From NCBI GenBank assembly GCA_017431785.1, contig JAFRKJ010000050.1, positions 1 to 62,428 of the forward strand: a stretch of DNA of 62,428 nt. The letters are read 5' to 3'. The position numbers and the translations under genes are program-made. This document shows, piece by piece, positions 34,942 to 44,823 of this stretch (the first letter of the stretch is position 1; every line of letters starts with the position of its first letter). This DNA is from Bacillota bacterium. GTDB taxonomy: Bacteria; Bacillota; Clostridia; Peptostreptococcales; Anaerovoracaceae. Under the pieces are notes generated by a model, which worked only from the letters and a program-made list of their open reading frames with translations, was not told the origin of the DNA and made no database searches.

Positions 34942-36354
34942 TTAGTAGTGGATGATGACGATTGTTCCTACACTTACCATCTTATACAGTTCGCCGGCCT
35001 TGGCAGGAGGCAGATTGACACATCCGTGGCTGCCGCTGTAAATGTAGATGTCACCACCGAAATTGGATCTCCAGCTGGCATCGTGCAGACCATAGCTGCC
35101 GCCGAGGAACGGCATCCAGTAGCTGACGAAGCTCTCGTAGTAAGTCTTACTCTTTTTCTTGCCGCCGCCTCTTAGAATAACGTTGCGGGACATTCCGCCG
35201 TTGATACTGTAGACACCGGTCGGTGTGCTGTGACCTGCAACCTTACATCCGGATACACAGTCGCATTCAAACCGTTTTTTCCCGTTTTCAAAATAGACGA
35301 CATGCTGCTTGGTCAGATCCACATCGATATATGTGTTTCCGACTTCGAGTGTCTTGGAGTATTCACCTTGTCCCTTTTGTGAGAAGACCGGTTCACGGTC
35401 AACGTCTTCATGGGAGTTGATGTCTTCCGCCAGCTGCTCGGCTTCTGCTTCTTCATCAACGATCCAGCCATAGTTGCCACCGCTGACCTTGAAGGTCTTT
35501 CCGGTCAAGGACGTGAATTCAAGCTCAGAGCCGATGACGTCATATTCGGCCTTTAATGCCTTTGCGAAATTCGCGACCTTTTCAGGATCAGCTTCGCCGG
35601 AGAAGTCGTCTTTCATCAGATTATTCAGCTCAACCGGGCTCAGAGTGAAGCTCTCTTTTCCGAGCTGGTAGTGAATCTTCTGATTCAGATATTTCTGGCA
35701 GAAGGCCTGCTCTTTGAGCAACTCCGGATCATCGCTTTTGACCTTCGGCGTCGAATAATACGCGTTTTCATCGAATTCGAATCTTGTGTTTCCTATAGAA
35801 ATGGCGTGGAGAATATCGTCAAGATACGCCTCCTCGTCAGTTTTGTTTCCGTATACTTCAGGAATGATAGGGAAGGATGGATCCTCCATATCGATGTATG
35901 CATCCTGCGTTTCCGTAATGGTTCCGTGCTGGAGAAAAGCAGAATTTTTGACTCTGTCTGCGAAGTCATCGCCGCACTCAGATACATTCATCGCGATGCG
36001 GGCACTGATAGGCAGACGGAAATAATGTCCGAGTGCAGCAGCAAGGAGATGATCCTTCTTGACGTCTTTCAGCTGATCTTCAATGTCATAGGTGCAGCCG
36101 AAGTCAGTATAATCTGCGAGAGTTTCACCAAGCTTTCCAACGACCTGCAGATGACCGGCGTTCTGTGCCTCTGTCAGTGCAGCTTCCGCTTCCTCATAGG
36201 TAAGACCGGAACAGTCCACCCCGTTGATGGTCATTCTGTCAGGCATGCTGTCTGCCTGGTATTCATCAGAAAATGCGTATACAATTGTTGCTACGCCTGC
36301 TGCTGCAGCCAGAAAAACTACAATAGCGGCTAAAATCATCAGTGTCTTTTTCAT
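34942..36354 (-). CDS. L,D-transpeptidase with YkuD catalytic domain
   Basis: This 470-residue cell-wall enzyme has an N-terminal signal anchor (residues 4-28), a long extracellular part with a beta/alpha peptidoglycan-binding-like region (TINGVDCSGLTYEEAEAALTEA near 43), and a C-terminal YkuD domain with GGSYGLHDASW near residue 420 and the catalytic SHGCVNLPP near 443 (Cys about 445). It would form 3-3 cross-links. The start is ATG 36352-36354; TATACT lies seven bases before it and no ribosome site is seen, so a leaderless start is likely. Divergent from dnaE. Confidence 0.9.
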   Translation of the reverse strand: MKKTLMILAAIVVFLAAAAGVATIVYAFSDEYQADSMPDRMTINGVDCSGLTYEEAEAALTEAQNAGHLQVVGKLGETLADYTDFGCTYDIEDQLKDVKKDHLLAAALGHYFRLPISARIAMNVSECGDDFADRVKNSAFLQHGTITETQDAYIDMEDPSFPIIPEVYGNKTDEEAYLDDILHAISIGNTRFEFDENAYYSTPKVKSDDPELLKEQAFCQKYLNQKIHYQLGKESFTLSPVELNNLMKDDFSGEADPEKVANFAKALKAEYDVIGSELEFTSLTGKTFKVSGGNYGWIVDEEAEAEQLAEDINSHEDVDREPVFSQKGQGEYSKTLEVGNTYIDVDLTKQHVVYFENGKKRFECDCVSGCKVAGHSTPTGVYSINGGMSRNVILRGGGKKKSKTYYESFVSYWMPFLGGSYGLHDASWRSNFGGDIYIYSGSHGCVNLPPAKAGELYKMVSVGTIVIIHY

Positions 36355-36361
36355 AATGTAT

Positions 36362-36367
36362 AGTATA
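36362..36367 (-). promoter_or_regulatory. -10 element of the L,D-transpeptidase gene, leaderless layout
   Basis: TATACT on the minus strand, seven bases before the ATG; no ribosome site. Confidence 0.5.
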
Positions 36368-36396
36368 TTTTATTTGCGCGAAAAAATAAAGCGAAA

Positions 36397-36407
36397 TGTG
36401 GTATAAT
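36397..36407 (+). promoter_or_regulatory. Extended -10 element of dnaE, leaderless layout
   Basis: TGTG-G-TATAAT with exactly six bases (CTCACC) before the dnaE ATG at 36414. Confidence 0.65.
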
Positions 36408-36413
36408 CTCACC

Positions 36414-39400
36414 ATGGCTTTTACACATTTACACGTACACACTGAATACAGCCTTCTCGACGGTGCTGCGCGCATCAAAGATGTCGTCGCACGGGCGAAG
36501 GAGCTGGGTATGGACTCCCTGGCAATCACGGACCACGGGGTCATGTTTGGCGTAATCGATTTCTACAGAGCCTGCAAAGCGGAAGGCATCAAACCGATTA
36601 TCGGATGCGAAGTCTATACGGCTGCGCGGACAAGATTCGACAAGGATGCAGAGAAAGACAAAGTTATGAGCCATCTGATTCTCCTTGCCGAAAACAACAC
36701 CGGTTACAAAAATCTGATGAAAATCGTTTCCGAGGGCTTTAGAAACGGTTTTTACTACAAGCCGAGAGTGGATAAGGAAGTACTCCGGCAGTACAGTGAA
36801 GGCATCATCGCCACATCGGCGTGCCTGGCAGGAGCCGTGCAGAGAAATCTCCTCAATGGAGATTATGAGAGCGCCAAGCGCGAAGTCCTGGAGATGCTGG
36901 ACATCTTCGGGGAAGGGAACTACTTTCTGGAGCTGCAGGACCAGGGCCTTGAGGAGGAAGCAAGAATACTGCCCGACATGAAGAGGCTCCATGAGGAGAC
37001 GGGCATTCCTTTCATTGCCACAAATGACGTGCATTATGTGCGGCAGGAGGATGCAGAGGCGCAGGACGTTCTCATGTGCATCCAGACTGCAACAACTATC
37101 GACGAAGAAAACAGGATGCGTTTTGCAAACGATCAGTTCTATCTCAAATCAGAAGAGGAGATGAGACGGATCTTCTCGAACACCCCGGAAGCTATAGATA
37201 ACACAGCGAAAATCGCGGAGCGCTGCAACGTGGAATTCACCTTCGGCGAGCTTCATCTGCCGGAATTCCATGCGCCGGACGGCAAAACCAACAAAGAATA
37301 TCTGAGGGAGCTCTGTCAGAAGGGACTGATGGAGAGATACCCTCAGTCGCATATCATACACCAGGAGCGTCTTGACTACGAACTTGAGACCATAGAGAAC
37401 ATGGGGTACGTGGAGTACTTCCTCATCGTCTGGGATTTCATCAACTACGCCAAGAGCCAGGGCATCATGGTCGGACCGGGCAGAGGCTCTGCCGCCGGGT
37501 CCATCGTTGCCTACACACTGCGGATCACCGACATCGATCCGGTGAAGTATGGGCTGATTTTCGAACGTTTCCTCAATCCGGAGCGCGTCAGCATGCCTGA
37601 TATCGACATCGACTTCTGCTATGAGAGACGCGGCGAAGTCATCGATTACGTTACGGAGAAATACGGTAAGGACAACGTATCCCAGATCATCACTTTCGGT
37701 ACCATGAAAGCTAAGCAGGCCGTCAGGGATGTCGGCCGTGTGCTCAATGTCAGCTACCAGGATACAGATGCCATTGCAAAGGCAATCCCGTTTGCCCTGA
37801 AGATGACTATCGACAAAGCCCTTCAGACGAGTCCTGACTTTAAGAAGATGTACGATGAGGATGAGACGACCCATAGGGTCGTGGATATGGCAAGAGCCAT
37901 TGAAGGCATGCCTCGTCACGCCTCGACCCATGCGGCGGGCGTGGTAATCTCGAGACTGCCCCTTGATGAATACGTGCCGCTCTATCTTTCGGATAAGGGG
38001 CTGTCCACCCAGTTCAACATGACGACCATCGAGGAACTGGGACTTCTGAAGATGGACTTTCTGGGGTTGAGAAACCTGACGATCATCAGAGATGCTCTGG
38101 AGATGATCAAGGAAAATCACGGCGTCGATATCGATTTCGCATCCATGGAATATGACGATCCTGCCGTATATGATACAATAGCCAAGGGTAATACACAGGG
38201 AATCTTCCAGTTGGAAAGCGGAGGCATGACATCCTTTATGAAGAACCTCAAACCGGACTGCTTCGAAGATATCGTTGCGGGAATCGCCCTTTACCGTCCG
38301 GGTCCGATGGCATCCATTCCAACATACATAGATAACAAGAAAAACCCGGGGCACGTTCAGTATATCCATGAGTCCCTGAGGCCGATCCTCGGTGTCACAT
38401 ACGGATGCATGGTTTATCAGGAACAGGTTATGCAGATCGTGCGTGATCTTGGTGGATACTCATATGGACGTTCAGATCTGGTGCGCCGAGCCATGTCCAA
38501 GAAGAAAATGGACGTCATGCTGGAAGAAAAGGAGTATTTCATCAACGGAAAGACAGATGAAAATGGAAATGTTGAGATTTCCGGCTGCGTGAGAAACGGC
38601 GTACCACGACATGCGGCAGAAGAAATCTTCAATCAGATGATTTCCTTCGCTGAGTATGCTTTTAATAAATCCCATGCAGCAGCCTACGCAGTGCTCGCCT
38701 ATGAGACGAGTTATCTGAAGACCCACTATCCTGTGGAATTCATGGCAGCGCTCATGACTTCCGTAATGGGTGATACAAAGGCCATGTCCATGTACATCAG
38801 AAACTGCAGGGAGATGGGTATCGACGTTCTTCCGCCGGATGTCAATGAAAGCGGCAAGAAGTTTACCGTAGTCTATGACCCGGAGGATACAGAGAAGAAA
38901 CATGGGAAGATACGATTTGGTCTTCTGGGCGTCAAAAATATGGGTGAAGGCCCAATTGATGCCATCATCGAGGCGAGAGAGCAGAAAGGGAAACCTTCCG
39001 ACATCTTCCGGTTCATTGAGAACCTTGACATACACCGCATCAACAAGAAGGCAGTAGAGAGTCTGATCAAATCCGGCGCCATGGATTGCCTGAACAAAAA
39101 CAGGGCGGCCCATTTCGGAATCTATGAATCTCTCATGGATGCGGCCCAGAGCTCTGCGAAGCACAACATTGCAGGACAGCTTTCTTTGTTCCAGACAAAT
39201 GCGGAAGCTCTGGATGAGTCTGTGAACCATAGGCTCCCTGATGTGAAGAACTTCCCGCCGGAAGAGCTTCTGGCTCAGGAAAAAGAAGTGCTGGGTGTAT
39301 ACCTGACGGCACATCCGCTGGATGAATACGCAGATATCATCAGCCGTACGGTCAGTGTCACATCAGCGGATCTGGCGGAGGTGCTGGCCAACGAGGAGGA

Positions 39401-39995
39401 AGGATACTCCGGAAGAATTGAAGACGGTATGAAAGCCGTTATGGCCGGTATCATTACGGGTAAGAAAAACCTGATCACAAAGAACGGAAAGATGATGTCC
39501 TTTGTTGATCTGGAGGATATGTACGGAGCCGTTGAGGTTGTCGTCTTCCCGAATGTCTATGAACTCTGCAGTTCACTCATCGATGAGGATAAGATCATCA
39601 AGGTCAGCGGAAGAATCAACTTCAAGGAAGGCGAAGTTCCGAAACTGCTGGCAGACAGCATAGCAGATATACGGCAGCCGGAACCGCCTGCACAGCCTGA
39701 GGTCGAAGAACGACCGCCGGCACTGGTTCGGCAGACTGCGCCAGAGGAACCGGAAGGACTGGTGAAAATCAGATTGCCAGAAGGAGACGGCATCCATAAT
39801 ATAGACGGACAGAACAAGAGAAACCTGGAAGCGATCAGCGAGATCATGAAGCAGCATCCGGGAAACTATCAGGCGATTATCTACTATCCGCAGGGCGGAA
39901 GCAGAAGAACGAGTCCGGACCTTTGGGTAACGCCTGATGATGATTTTGCAAGAGAAATCGAAACTATAGTAGGAAAGGGGAATTATAAATCGTGA
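36414..39995 (+). CDS. dnaE: DNA polymerase III subunit alpha, DnaE type
   Basis: DnaE is a C-family replicative polymerase. The 1193-residue protein has a PHP domain (FTHLHVHTEYSLLDGA at the start), the polymerase core with SMPDIDIDFCYERRGEV near residue 393 and GPGRGSAAGSIVAYTLRI near 360, MPRHASTHAAGVVIS near 500, KLKPDCFEDIVAGIALYRPGP-like near 620, and a C-terminal OB fold (AVMAGIITGKKNLITKNG). Full PolC is not seen in this window; Bacillota often have both. The start is ATG 36414 with no ribosome site. Its TGA overlaps the GTG start of pfkA. Confidence 0.95.
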   Translation: MAFTHLHVHTEYSLLDGAARIKDVVARAKELGMDSLAITDHGVMFGVIDFYRACKAEGIKPIIGCEVYTAARTRFDKDAEKDKVMSHLILLAENNTGYKNLMKIVSEGFRNGFYYKPRVDKEVLRQYSEGIIATSACLAGAVQRNLLNGDYESAKREVLEMLDIFGEGNYFLELQDQGLEEEARILPDMKRLHEETGIPFIATNDVHYVRQEDAEAQDVLMCIQTATTIDEENRMRFANDQFYLKSEEEMRRIFSNTPEAIDNTAKIAERCNVEFTFGELHLPEFHAPDGKTNKEYLRELCQKGLMERYPQSHIIHQERLDYELETIENMGYVEYFLIVWDFINYAKSQGIMVGPGRGSAAGSIVAYTLRITDIDPVKYGLIFERFLNPERVSMPDIDIDFCYERRGEVIDYVTEKYGKDNVSQIITFGTMKAKQAVRDVGRVLNVSYQDTDAIAKAIPFALKMTIDKALQTSPDFKKMYDEDETTHRVVDMARAIEGMPRHASTHAAGVVISRLPLDEYVPLYLSDKGLSTQFNMTTIEELGLLKMDFLGLRNLTIIRDALEMIKENHGVDIDFASMEYDDPAVYDTIAKGNTQGIFQLESGGMTSFMKNLKPDCFEDIVAGIALYRPGPMASIPTYIDNKKNPGHVQYIHESLRPILGVTYGCMVYQEQVMQIVRDLGGYSYGRSDLVRRAMSKKKMDVMLEEKEYFINGKTDENGNVEISGCVRNGVPRHAAEEIFNQMISFAEYAFNKSHAAAYAVLAYETSYLKTHYPVEFMAALMTSVMGDTKAMSMYIRNCREMGIDVLPPDVNESGKKFTVVYDPEDTEKKHGKIRFGLLGVKNMGEGPIDAIIEAREQKGKPSDIFRFIENLDIHRINKKAVESLIKSGAMDCLNKNRAAHFGIYESLMDAAQSSAKHNIAGQLSLFQTNAEALDESVNHRLPDVKNFPPEELLAQEKEVLGVYLTAHPLDEYADIISRTVSVTSADLAEVLANEEEGYSGRIEDGMKAVMAGIITGKKNLITKNGKMMSFVDLEDMYGAVEVVVFPNVYELCSSLIDEDKIIKVSGRINFKEGEVPKLLADSIADIRQPEPPAQPEVEERPPALVRQTAPEEPEGLVKIRLPEGDGIHNIDGQNKRNLEAISEIMKQHPGNYQAIIYYPQGGSRRTSPDLWVTPDDDFAREIETIVGKGNYKS

Positions 39996-40960
39996 AAAAA
40001 ATCGGAATACTGACAAGCGGCGGAGATGCGCCGGGAATGAACGCAGCAATAAGAGCTGCAGTAAGATGCGGAATTGACAGAGGAATGGAAGTCTACGGCA
40101 TTCAGAGAGGATATGAAGGCCTTCTGGATGGGGATATCAAGCTTATGGAGTGGCATTCTGTCGGAGATATTCTGCAGAGAGGCGGAACCATTCTCAGGAC
40201 AGCGCGCAGTGAACGGTTCATGGAGGACAAATGGGTCGAACACGCTGCCAAAATGCTCAACACATTCGGGATAGAAGGATTGATCGTCGTCGGTGGAGAC
40301 GGCTCCTTCAGAGGCGGCATTGAACTGTCCAAAAAAGGCGTTCCGGTCATGGGCGTTCCGGGAACCATAGACAATGATCTGGCATATACAGATTACACGA
40401 TCGGGTTTGATACTGCAGTGAACACGATCCTCGGTCTGATTACGAACATCAGGGATACATCATCTTCTCATCAGAGGACAACCATCATAGAAGTGATGGG
40501 AAGACGGTGCGGTGATCTGGCGCTCTATTCAGGTCTGGGCGGCGGTGCCGATGTCATCCTCGTTCCTGAGGTCGAAAGTGACATCAACGAAGTATGTGTC
40601 AGGGTGCTGCAGGGACAGTCATCGGGGAAGGCTCACAGTCTGATTGTCAAGGCAGAAGGTTTCAAAGTGGACACTGCGGAGCTTGCAAAGATTCTGGAGG
40701 AAATGACCGGCAGAGAGGCACGTGCCGTCGTTCCGGGATATATTCAGAGAGGCGGCGGCCCTTCACAGGCAGACAGAACCCTGGCAACGCTGACGGCTGC
40801 AAAGGCAGTCGAACTTCTGTATGATGATTCTGACAGCAAAGCGATTGGTGTTTCCAATGGAAAGATCATAGCAATGGATCTTGAGGAATCCTTGAATGTG
40901 AAAGCGGAATTCAAAAGAGACCTTTATGACATCGCCAATTTGCTGGGCAAAGGCAAATAA
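39992..40960 (+). CDS. pfkA: ATP-dependent 6-phosphofructokinase
   Basis: Phosphorylates fructose 6-phosphate in glycolysis. The 322-residue length is that of the bacterial ATP enzyme: GILTSGGDAPGMNAAIRAAV at the start, VVGGDGSFRGG near 95, PGTIDNDLAYTDYTIGFDTA near 122, and EVMGRRCGDLA near 168. The start is GTG 39992 with AAAGGGG upstream; it overlaps the dnaE stop (GTGA). Confidence 0.95.
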   Translation: MKKIGILTSGGDAPGMNAAIRAAVRCGIDRGMEVYGIQRGYEGLLDGDIKLMEWHSVGDILQRGGTILRTARSERFMEDKWVEHAAKMLNTFGIEGLIVVGGDGSFRGGIELSKKGVPVMGVPGTIDNDLAYTDYTIGFDTAVNTILGLITNIRDTSSSHQRTTIIEVMGRRCGDLALYSGLGGGADVILVPEVESDINEVCVRVLQGQSSGKAHSLIVKAEGFKVDTAELAKILEEMTGREARAVVPGYIQRGGGPSQADRTLATLTAAKAVELLYDDSDSKAIGVSNGKIIAMDLEESLNVKAEFKRDLYDIANLLGKGK

Positions 40961-40961
40961 T

Positions 40962-40972
40962 TATGATAAAAT
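40962..40972 (+). promoter_or_regulatory. Extended -10 promoter
   Basis: TATG-A-TAAAAT directly after the pfkA stop, driving the small gene at 41015 and the DUF308 gene. Confidence 0.55.
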
Positions 40973-41014
40973 ATCCGTTACTAAATATCCCTTACTGAGT
41001 AAGAGGAAACGATT

Positions 41015-41158
41015 ATGATACAGAAACTGAACCGTTTATTGAGAACATTCTTCATTATCTGCGGAGCATTGTTCCTGCTTCTGGATCTTCTGCCGAAAAA
41101 GATCGTACAGAGCAACAAGGAAGGCTTTGACAACGAAGAGTTTGACGATATTTGGTAA
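41015..41158 (+). CDS. Small single-helix membrane protein
   Basis: MIQKLNRLLRTFFIICG begins a 47-residue product with one membrane helix (residues 10-27) and an acidic C-terminus (EGFDNEEFDDIW). AAGAGGAAAC lies before ATG 41015 and the extended -10 is upstream. It is 23 bases before the DUF308 gene. Not recognised; may be a small partner of that membrane protein. Confidence 0.55.
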   Translation: MIQKLNRLLRTFFIICGALFLLLDLLPKKIVQSNKEGFDNEEFDDIW

Positions 41159-41181
41159 TCACAGAATAGAGGAGTTATTGA

Positions 41182-41913
41182 ATGAGAGTAATTACGTTAG
41201 CCGGCGGCTTTCTTATGGTTGCCACCGGTGCTTTCTGCTTTATAAATCCGGGACAGACTTTTATGACAATGGCATTTGTCATCGGCAGTGTCATGGTTAT
41301 CAATGGGGTGATCCATGCTTTGGGATTTCTCCTTGCGAGAGGAAGTTTCGGCATAGGAGACAACAACGGGTGGATCCTGATTGATGCGATATTGACGTTG
41401 CTTTTGGGTATTTTGATACTCTGCAATCAGTTGACAGTTGATATGGCGATTCCAATGATATTCGGTATGTGGGTCCTCGTTTCGGGCTTGCTCCGTTTCG
41501 AGGCTGCGACCAGAATCAACAGACAGAAGAAACCGGGCAATTTCAAGGCGGCTTTTATTACAGGTCTCGTTACCATTCTGGTCGGTCTGGTTGGGTTCAT
41601 CAACCCGTTTGTCACATATGTTTCGGTCATTATACTGCTGGGCAGTTTCCTTGTCGTACAGGGAATCAACTCTATTGAACTGGGCATCAACATGCCGCAT
41701 CAGGCCAAAGAAGATGCCAAGGTTTTTGTTCCTTCCCGTACGCCGGTCAAAATTGAGGACGAGGATGAGACGGAAGAGGCGGTTGCTGAAAGAATTCAGG
41801 CACAGAAAGAATTCGAGCAGAAAAAAGAATTCACGATGGCCTTGGGTGAAGGCAATTTTGGTCTCACAAAGGAAGAAGTGGAGAAAGCAGTACAGGAGCT
41901 TAAGAAAGAATGA
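41182..41913 (+). CDS. DUF308/HdeD-like membrane protein with C-terminal coiled coil
   Basis: The 243-residue protein has six hydrophobic segments in the first 170 residues, in the HdeD/DUF308 style (ITLAGGFLMVATGAFCFINPG, ILTLLLGILILCNQ, GLVTILVGLVGFINPFVTY: two repeats of an 'INP' turn). Residues about 180-243 are polar and likely coiled coil (EAVAERIQAQKEFEQKKEFT). HdeD-type proteins are linked to acid tolerance in enterics, but function in this lineage is unknown. AGAGGAG precedes ATG 41182. Confidence 0.75.
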   Translation: MRVITLAGGFLMVATGAFCFINPGQTFMTMAFVIGSVMVINGVIHALGFLLARGSFGIGDNNGWILIDAILTLLLGILILCNQLTVDMAIPMIFGMWVLVSGLLRFEAATRINRQKKPGNFKAAFITGLVTILVGLVGFINPFVTYVSVIILLGSFLVVQGINSIELGINMPHQAKEDAKVFVPSRTPVKIEDEDETEEAVAERIQAQKEFEQKKEFTMALGEGNFGLTKEEVEKAVQELKKE

Positions 41914-41931
41914 TCAGGAGCTTGAATCAGC

Positions 41932-43110
41932 ATGATGAAGTATGATCTTGTAATTGCAGGAGGCGGCGCGGCAGGACTGGCTGCAGCTGCTTCTTTTATT
42001 GAAGAACAGAAAAAAAACGGAAAGGGAGAGACTGCCAGCGTCTGCATTTTGGAAAAAAATGATTATCCGGGACGCAAAATCAACGCGACTGGCGGTGGCA
42101 GATGCAATCTCACCAACAAGGCGTGTCCCGGCAAAGAGGAAACATTGGCGTTCTTCCGGAGCATCGGAATCGAGACGTGGGAGGACAGCGAGGGGAGATA
42201 CTATCCTTATACTAACAAGGCATCAGATGTGTCAAAAGCGTTGATCGATGCAGTCAGCAGATCTGCTGAGATAAAGTGCGGCTTTACCGTCAAGGTCATC
42301 TCCAGAATACAGCCTGATGATGGAAGCGAAGGATGTTTCATGATCACTGGGATGCAGGAATCTGCCATGGAAATGGTTTTCGCGGATAAAGTCCTTATGG
42401 CGATGGGCGGCAAGGCGGGTCCGCAGTTCGGAACGACAGGGGATGGCTATACCATCGCCAGGACATTGGGGCATACTGTAACCCGTGTTTTCCCGATTCT
42501 TACAGGAATAGAGTGCCGGGCAGAGGGTGTTGATTTCGCATCCCTGAAAGGGGTAAGGGCGAAGGGTACTGTGATCCTCACTAAAGACGGAGCACCAATC
42601 GTACGCGACACAGGGGAAATCCAGTTCACAGAGGACGGTATTTCCGGTATCTGTGTATTCAATCTTACACCTCACATCAAAGCAGATAAGCGCGAGAGGT
42701 TTGAAGACGCGCTCAAACGGTTCAAGATCGTGGTTGATTTAGCGCCGGATTTCACAGAGAAGCAGCTTGCTTCCCGGGAAAGTGCCTTTGGAATACTGAC
42801 GGAGAAGTTGGCTGCGGTATTTGATAGGGAAGAAGCTGACAATGCTGCAGGGATTGATGGTATTGCCCGCATCAAACACTTGGAACTTGACATCACCGGC
42901 ATCAAAGGATGGCGTGACGCCCAGGCTACTTTCGGCGGCGTCGCATTGGATGAAATAAACATGGACACCATGGAATCCCGGTTGGTTCCTGGACTCTACT
43001 TCGCAGGGGAGATCATCGACGCCCAGGGACCATGCGGCGGATTTAACTTACAGAATGCATGGGAAACCGGCATCAAAGCAGCGAGAGGAATCATAGACGG
43101 TGAGATATAG
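41932..43110 (+). CDS. HI0933/BaiN-like FAD-dependent oxidoreductase
   Basis: The 392-residue flavoprotein starts with the dinucleotide fold DLVIAGGGAAGLAAAAS and has GRKINATGGGRCNLTNKACPG near residue 48, the HI0933 family signature, and GEIIDAQGPCGGFNLQNAWETG near residue 365. The family includes BaiN, proposed in bile acid 7-dehydroxylation, and proteins of unknown role; no bai genes are here. CAGGAG lies before the ATG pair at 41932/41935. It overlaps the next flavoprotein by 11 bases. Confidence 0.85.
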   Translation: MMKYDLVIAGGGAAGLAAAASFIEEQKKNGKGETASVCILEKNDYPGRKINATGGGRCNLTNKACPGKEETLAFFRSIGIETWEDSEGRYYPYTNKASDVSKALIDAVSRSAEIKCGFTVKVISRIQPDDGSEGCFMITGMQESAMEMVFADKVLMAMGGKAGPQFGTTGDGYTIARTLGHTVTRVFPILTGIECRAEGVDFASLKGVRAKGTVILTKDGAPIVRDTGEIQFTEDGISGICVFNLTPHIKADKRERFEDALKRFKIVVDLAPDFTEKQLASRESAFGILTEKLAAVFDREEADNAAGIDGIARIKHLELDITGIKGWRDAQATFGGVALDEINMDTMESRLVPGLYFAGEIIDAQGPCGGFNLQNAWETGIKAARGIIDGEI

Positions 43111-44770
43111 ACTCAGCCAACTGAAAATCAATCCGAGGAGCACGGTCGGACAGGATCTGGAAAAACTGCTCGAAGCAGCCGTGCACAAGGAAATTGGGCG
43201 GAGCACGCGCAGGAAGGAAAGGCGTGATATCAAGATCAGTAATCTCGAAATCATCCGGGAATCTATTGACGCACGCAAGAAACCTGATGTAAGGCTTGTC
43301 TATACTGTTGATTTTGATTGCGATGAGCATCTGCCTTTTGATAAGGCTAAGCGCGAGCAATATGCAATTCCTGCCCTTGGGGAAAGATGGAGCACAGGTG
43401 GACAGCAGGAAATCTCGAAACGGCCTGTGGTAGTCGGATTTGGTCCGTGCGGCATATTCGCCGCACTCATATTGGCAGAGGCAGGACGGAAGCCAATCGT
43501 CATTGAACGAGGCAAATGCGTGGAGGAGCGTATTGCTGATGTGGAAAAGTTCTGGAAGCAGTGTGCCGCGCCCGATCCGGAATCGAACGTCCAGTTTGGC
43601 GAAGGCGGTGCGGGTACTTTTTCGGACGGAAAACTAACCACAGGCATCAAGGACATCCGCATCAGAAAGGTGCTGGAGGAACTGGTGGAAGCGGGAGCTG
43701 ATCCGAAGATCCTGTATCAGCACAGACCTCATATCGGGACAGATAAACTGAGAGAAATCGTTCCTGTTATCAGGAAGAAGATAGAACGTCTTGGCGGGGA
43801 AGTCAGATTCCGCACAAAGCTTGAAGATTTGGAATATGATAAAGGGCAGCTCAGGCGGATCAAGGTGGTTAGCCATGCAGAGCCATCCTGCAGTGCAGGT
43901 TGTGCGGATGCTCAGGCCGATTACATTGAGACCGGATGCGTCATACTGGCTATCGGCCACAGCGCCAGGGATACATTCAGGATGCTGCATGAACGCGGCT
44001 TACGAATGGTACAGAAGCCGTTCTCCATCGGCGTCAGAATCGAGCATCCTCAGAAGATGATTGATGAAAACCAGTATGGTGATCCGGAACTTGCGGTGAT
44101 ACTGGGACCGGCCGATTACAAACTGAGCTACCGCTGCAAAGGGAGCAAAGACTGTGCGGATGCTGCAGGACGTGGTGTATATACCTTCTGCATGTGTCCG
44201 GGAGGCCAGGTCATCAACGCATCAACAGAAGCAGAAACCTCAGTGACGAATGGTATGAGCGTCAGCAATAGAGACAGCGGAATTGCAAACAGCGGTCTGT
44301 TGGTAGACGTTAGAACAGAGGATTTTGCTGATGATCATCCTTTGTCCGGCATAGAGTTCCAGAGAAAGTATGAGAAGCTGGCATGGGAAAACAGAACGGA
44401 AGGAGGTATGGCGCGGTCGACATACGGTCAGTTCCGGTGCGATGCCGGCAATGGTTTATCCGGTGTGTCTGATGAGGATCCGGTCAGAAAGAGCCTTCCT
44501 GCCTTTGCATCAGAGGCCATTATGGAGGCGATGCCGGTATTTGGACAGAAGATAAATGGTTTCGACGGAGATGATACCATACTTACCGCTGTTGAGACGA
44601 GAAGTTCCTCACCTGTACGTGTTCTGAGAGATGAGACGATGCAGGCCATTGGCTTCGAAGGTGTTATCCCAGCAGGAGAGGGTCCGGGATACGCGGGAGG
44701 AATCATGTCCGCAGCAGTAGATGGCATCAAAGCAGCGGAGAAGATTATTACAGGTCTTCCACAGAGATAA
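43100..44770 (+). CDS. COG2509-type FAD-dependent dehydrogenase
   Basis: The 556-residue protein begins with about 95 residues of a separate small alpha/beta domain (RYRLSQLKINPRSTVGQDLE), then an FAD fold with VVVGFGPCGIFAALILAEAG near 110 and EGGAGTFSDGKLTTGIKD near 163, then C-terminal GEGPGYAGGIMSAAVDGIKAAE. It matches uncharacterised COG2509 dehydrogenases. With the gene before it, it forms a flavoprotein pair; partners and substrates are unknown. Confidence 0.85.
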   Translation: MRYRLSQLKINPRSTVGQDLEKLLEAAVHKEIGRSTRRKERRDIKISNLEIIRESIDARKKPDVRLVYTVDFDCDEHLPFDKAKREQYAIPALGERWSTGGQQEISKRPVVVGFGPCGIFAALILAEAGRKPIVIERGKCVEERIADVEKFWKQCAAPDPESNVQFGEGGAGTFSDGKLTTGIKDIRIRKVLEELVEAGADPKILYQHRPHIGTDKLREIVPVIRKKIERLGGEVRFRTKLEDLEYDKGQLRRIKVVSHAEPSCSAGCADAQADYIETGCVILAIGHSARDTFRMLHERGLRMVQKPFSIGVRIEHPQKMIDENQYGDPELAVILGPADYKLSYRCKGSKDCADAAGRGVYTFCMCPGGQVINASTEAETSVTNGMSVSNRDSGIANSGLLVDVRTEDFADDHPLSGIEFQRKYEKLAWENRTEGGMARSTYGQFRCDAGNGLSGVSDEDPVRKSLPAFASEAIMEAMPVFGQKINGFDGDDTILTAVETRSSSPVRVLRDETMQAIGFEGVIPAGEGPGYAGGIMSAAVDGIKAAEKIITGLPQR

Positions 44771-44811
44771 TTAATTGTCTGATAAGTGTGGAAAACAGCA
44801 GTGAAGATTCG

Positions 44812-44817
44812 TATAAT
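44812..44817 (+). promoter_or_regulatory. -10 element of phoH, leaderless layout
   Basis: TATAAT with six bases (AATGAT) before ATG 44824; no ribosome site. Confidence 0.55.
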
Positions 44818-44823
44818 AATGAT

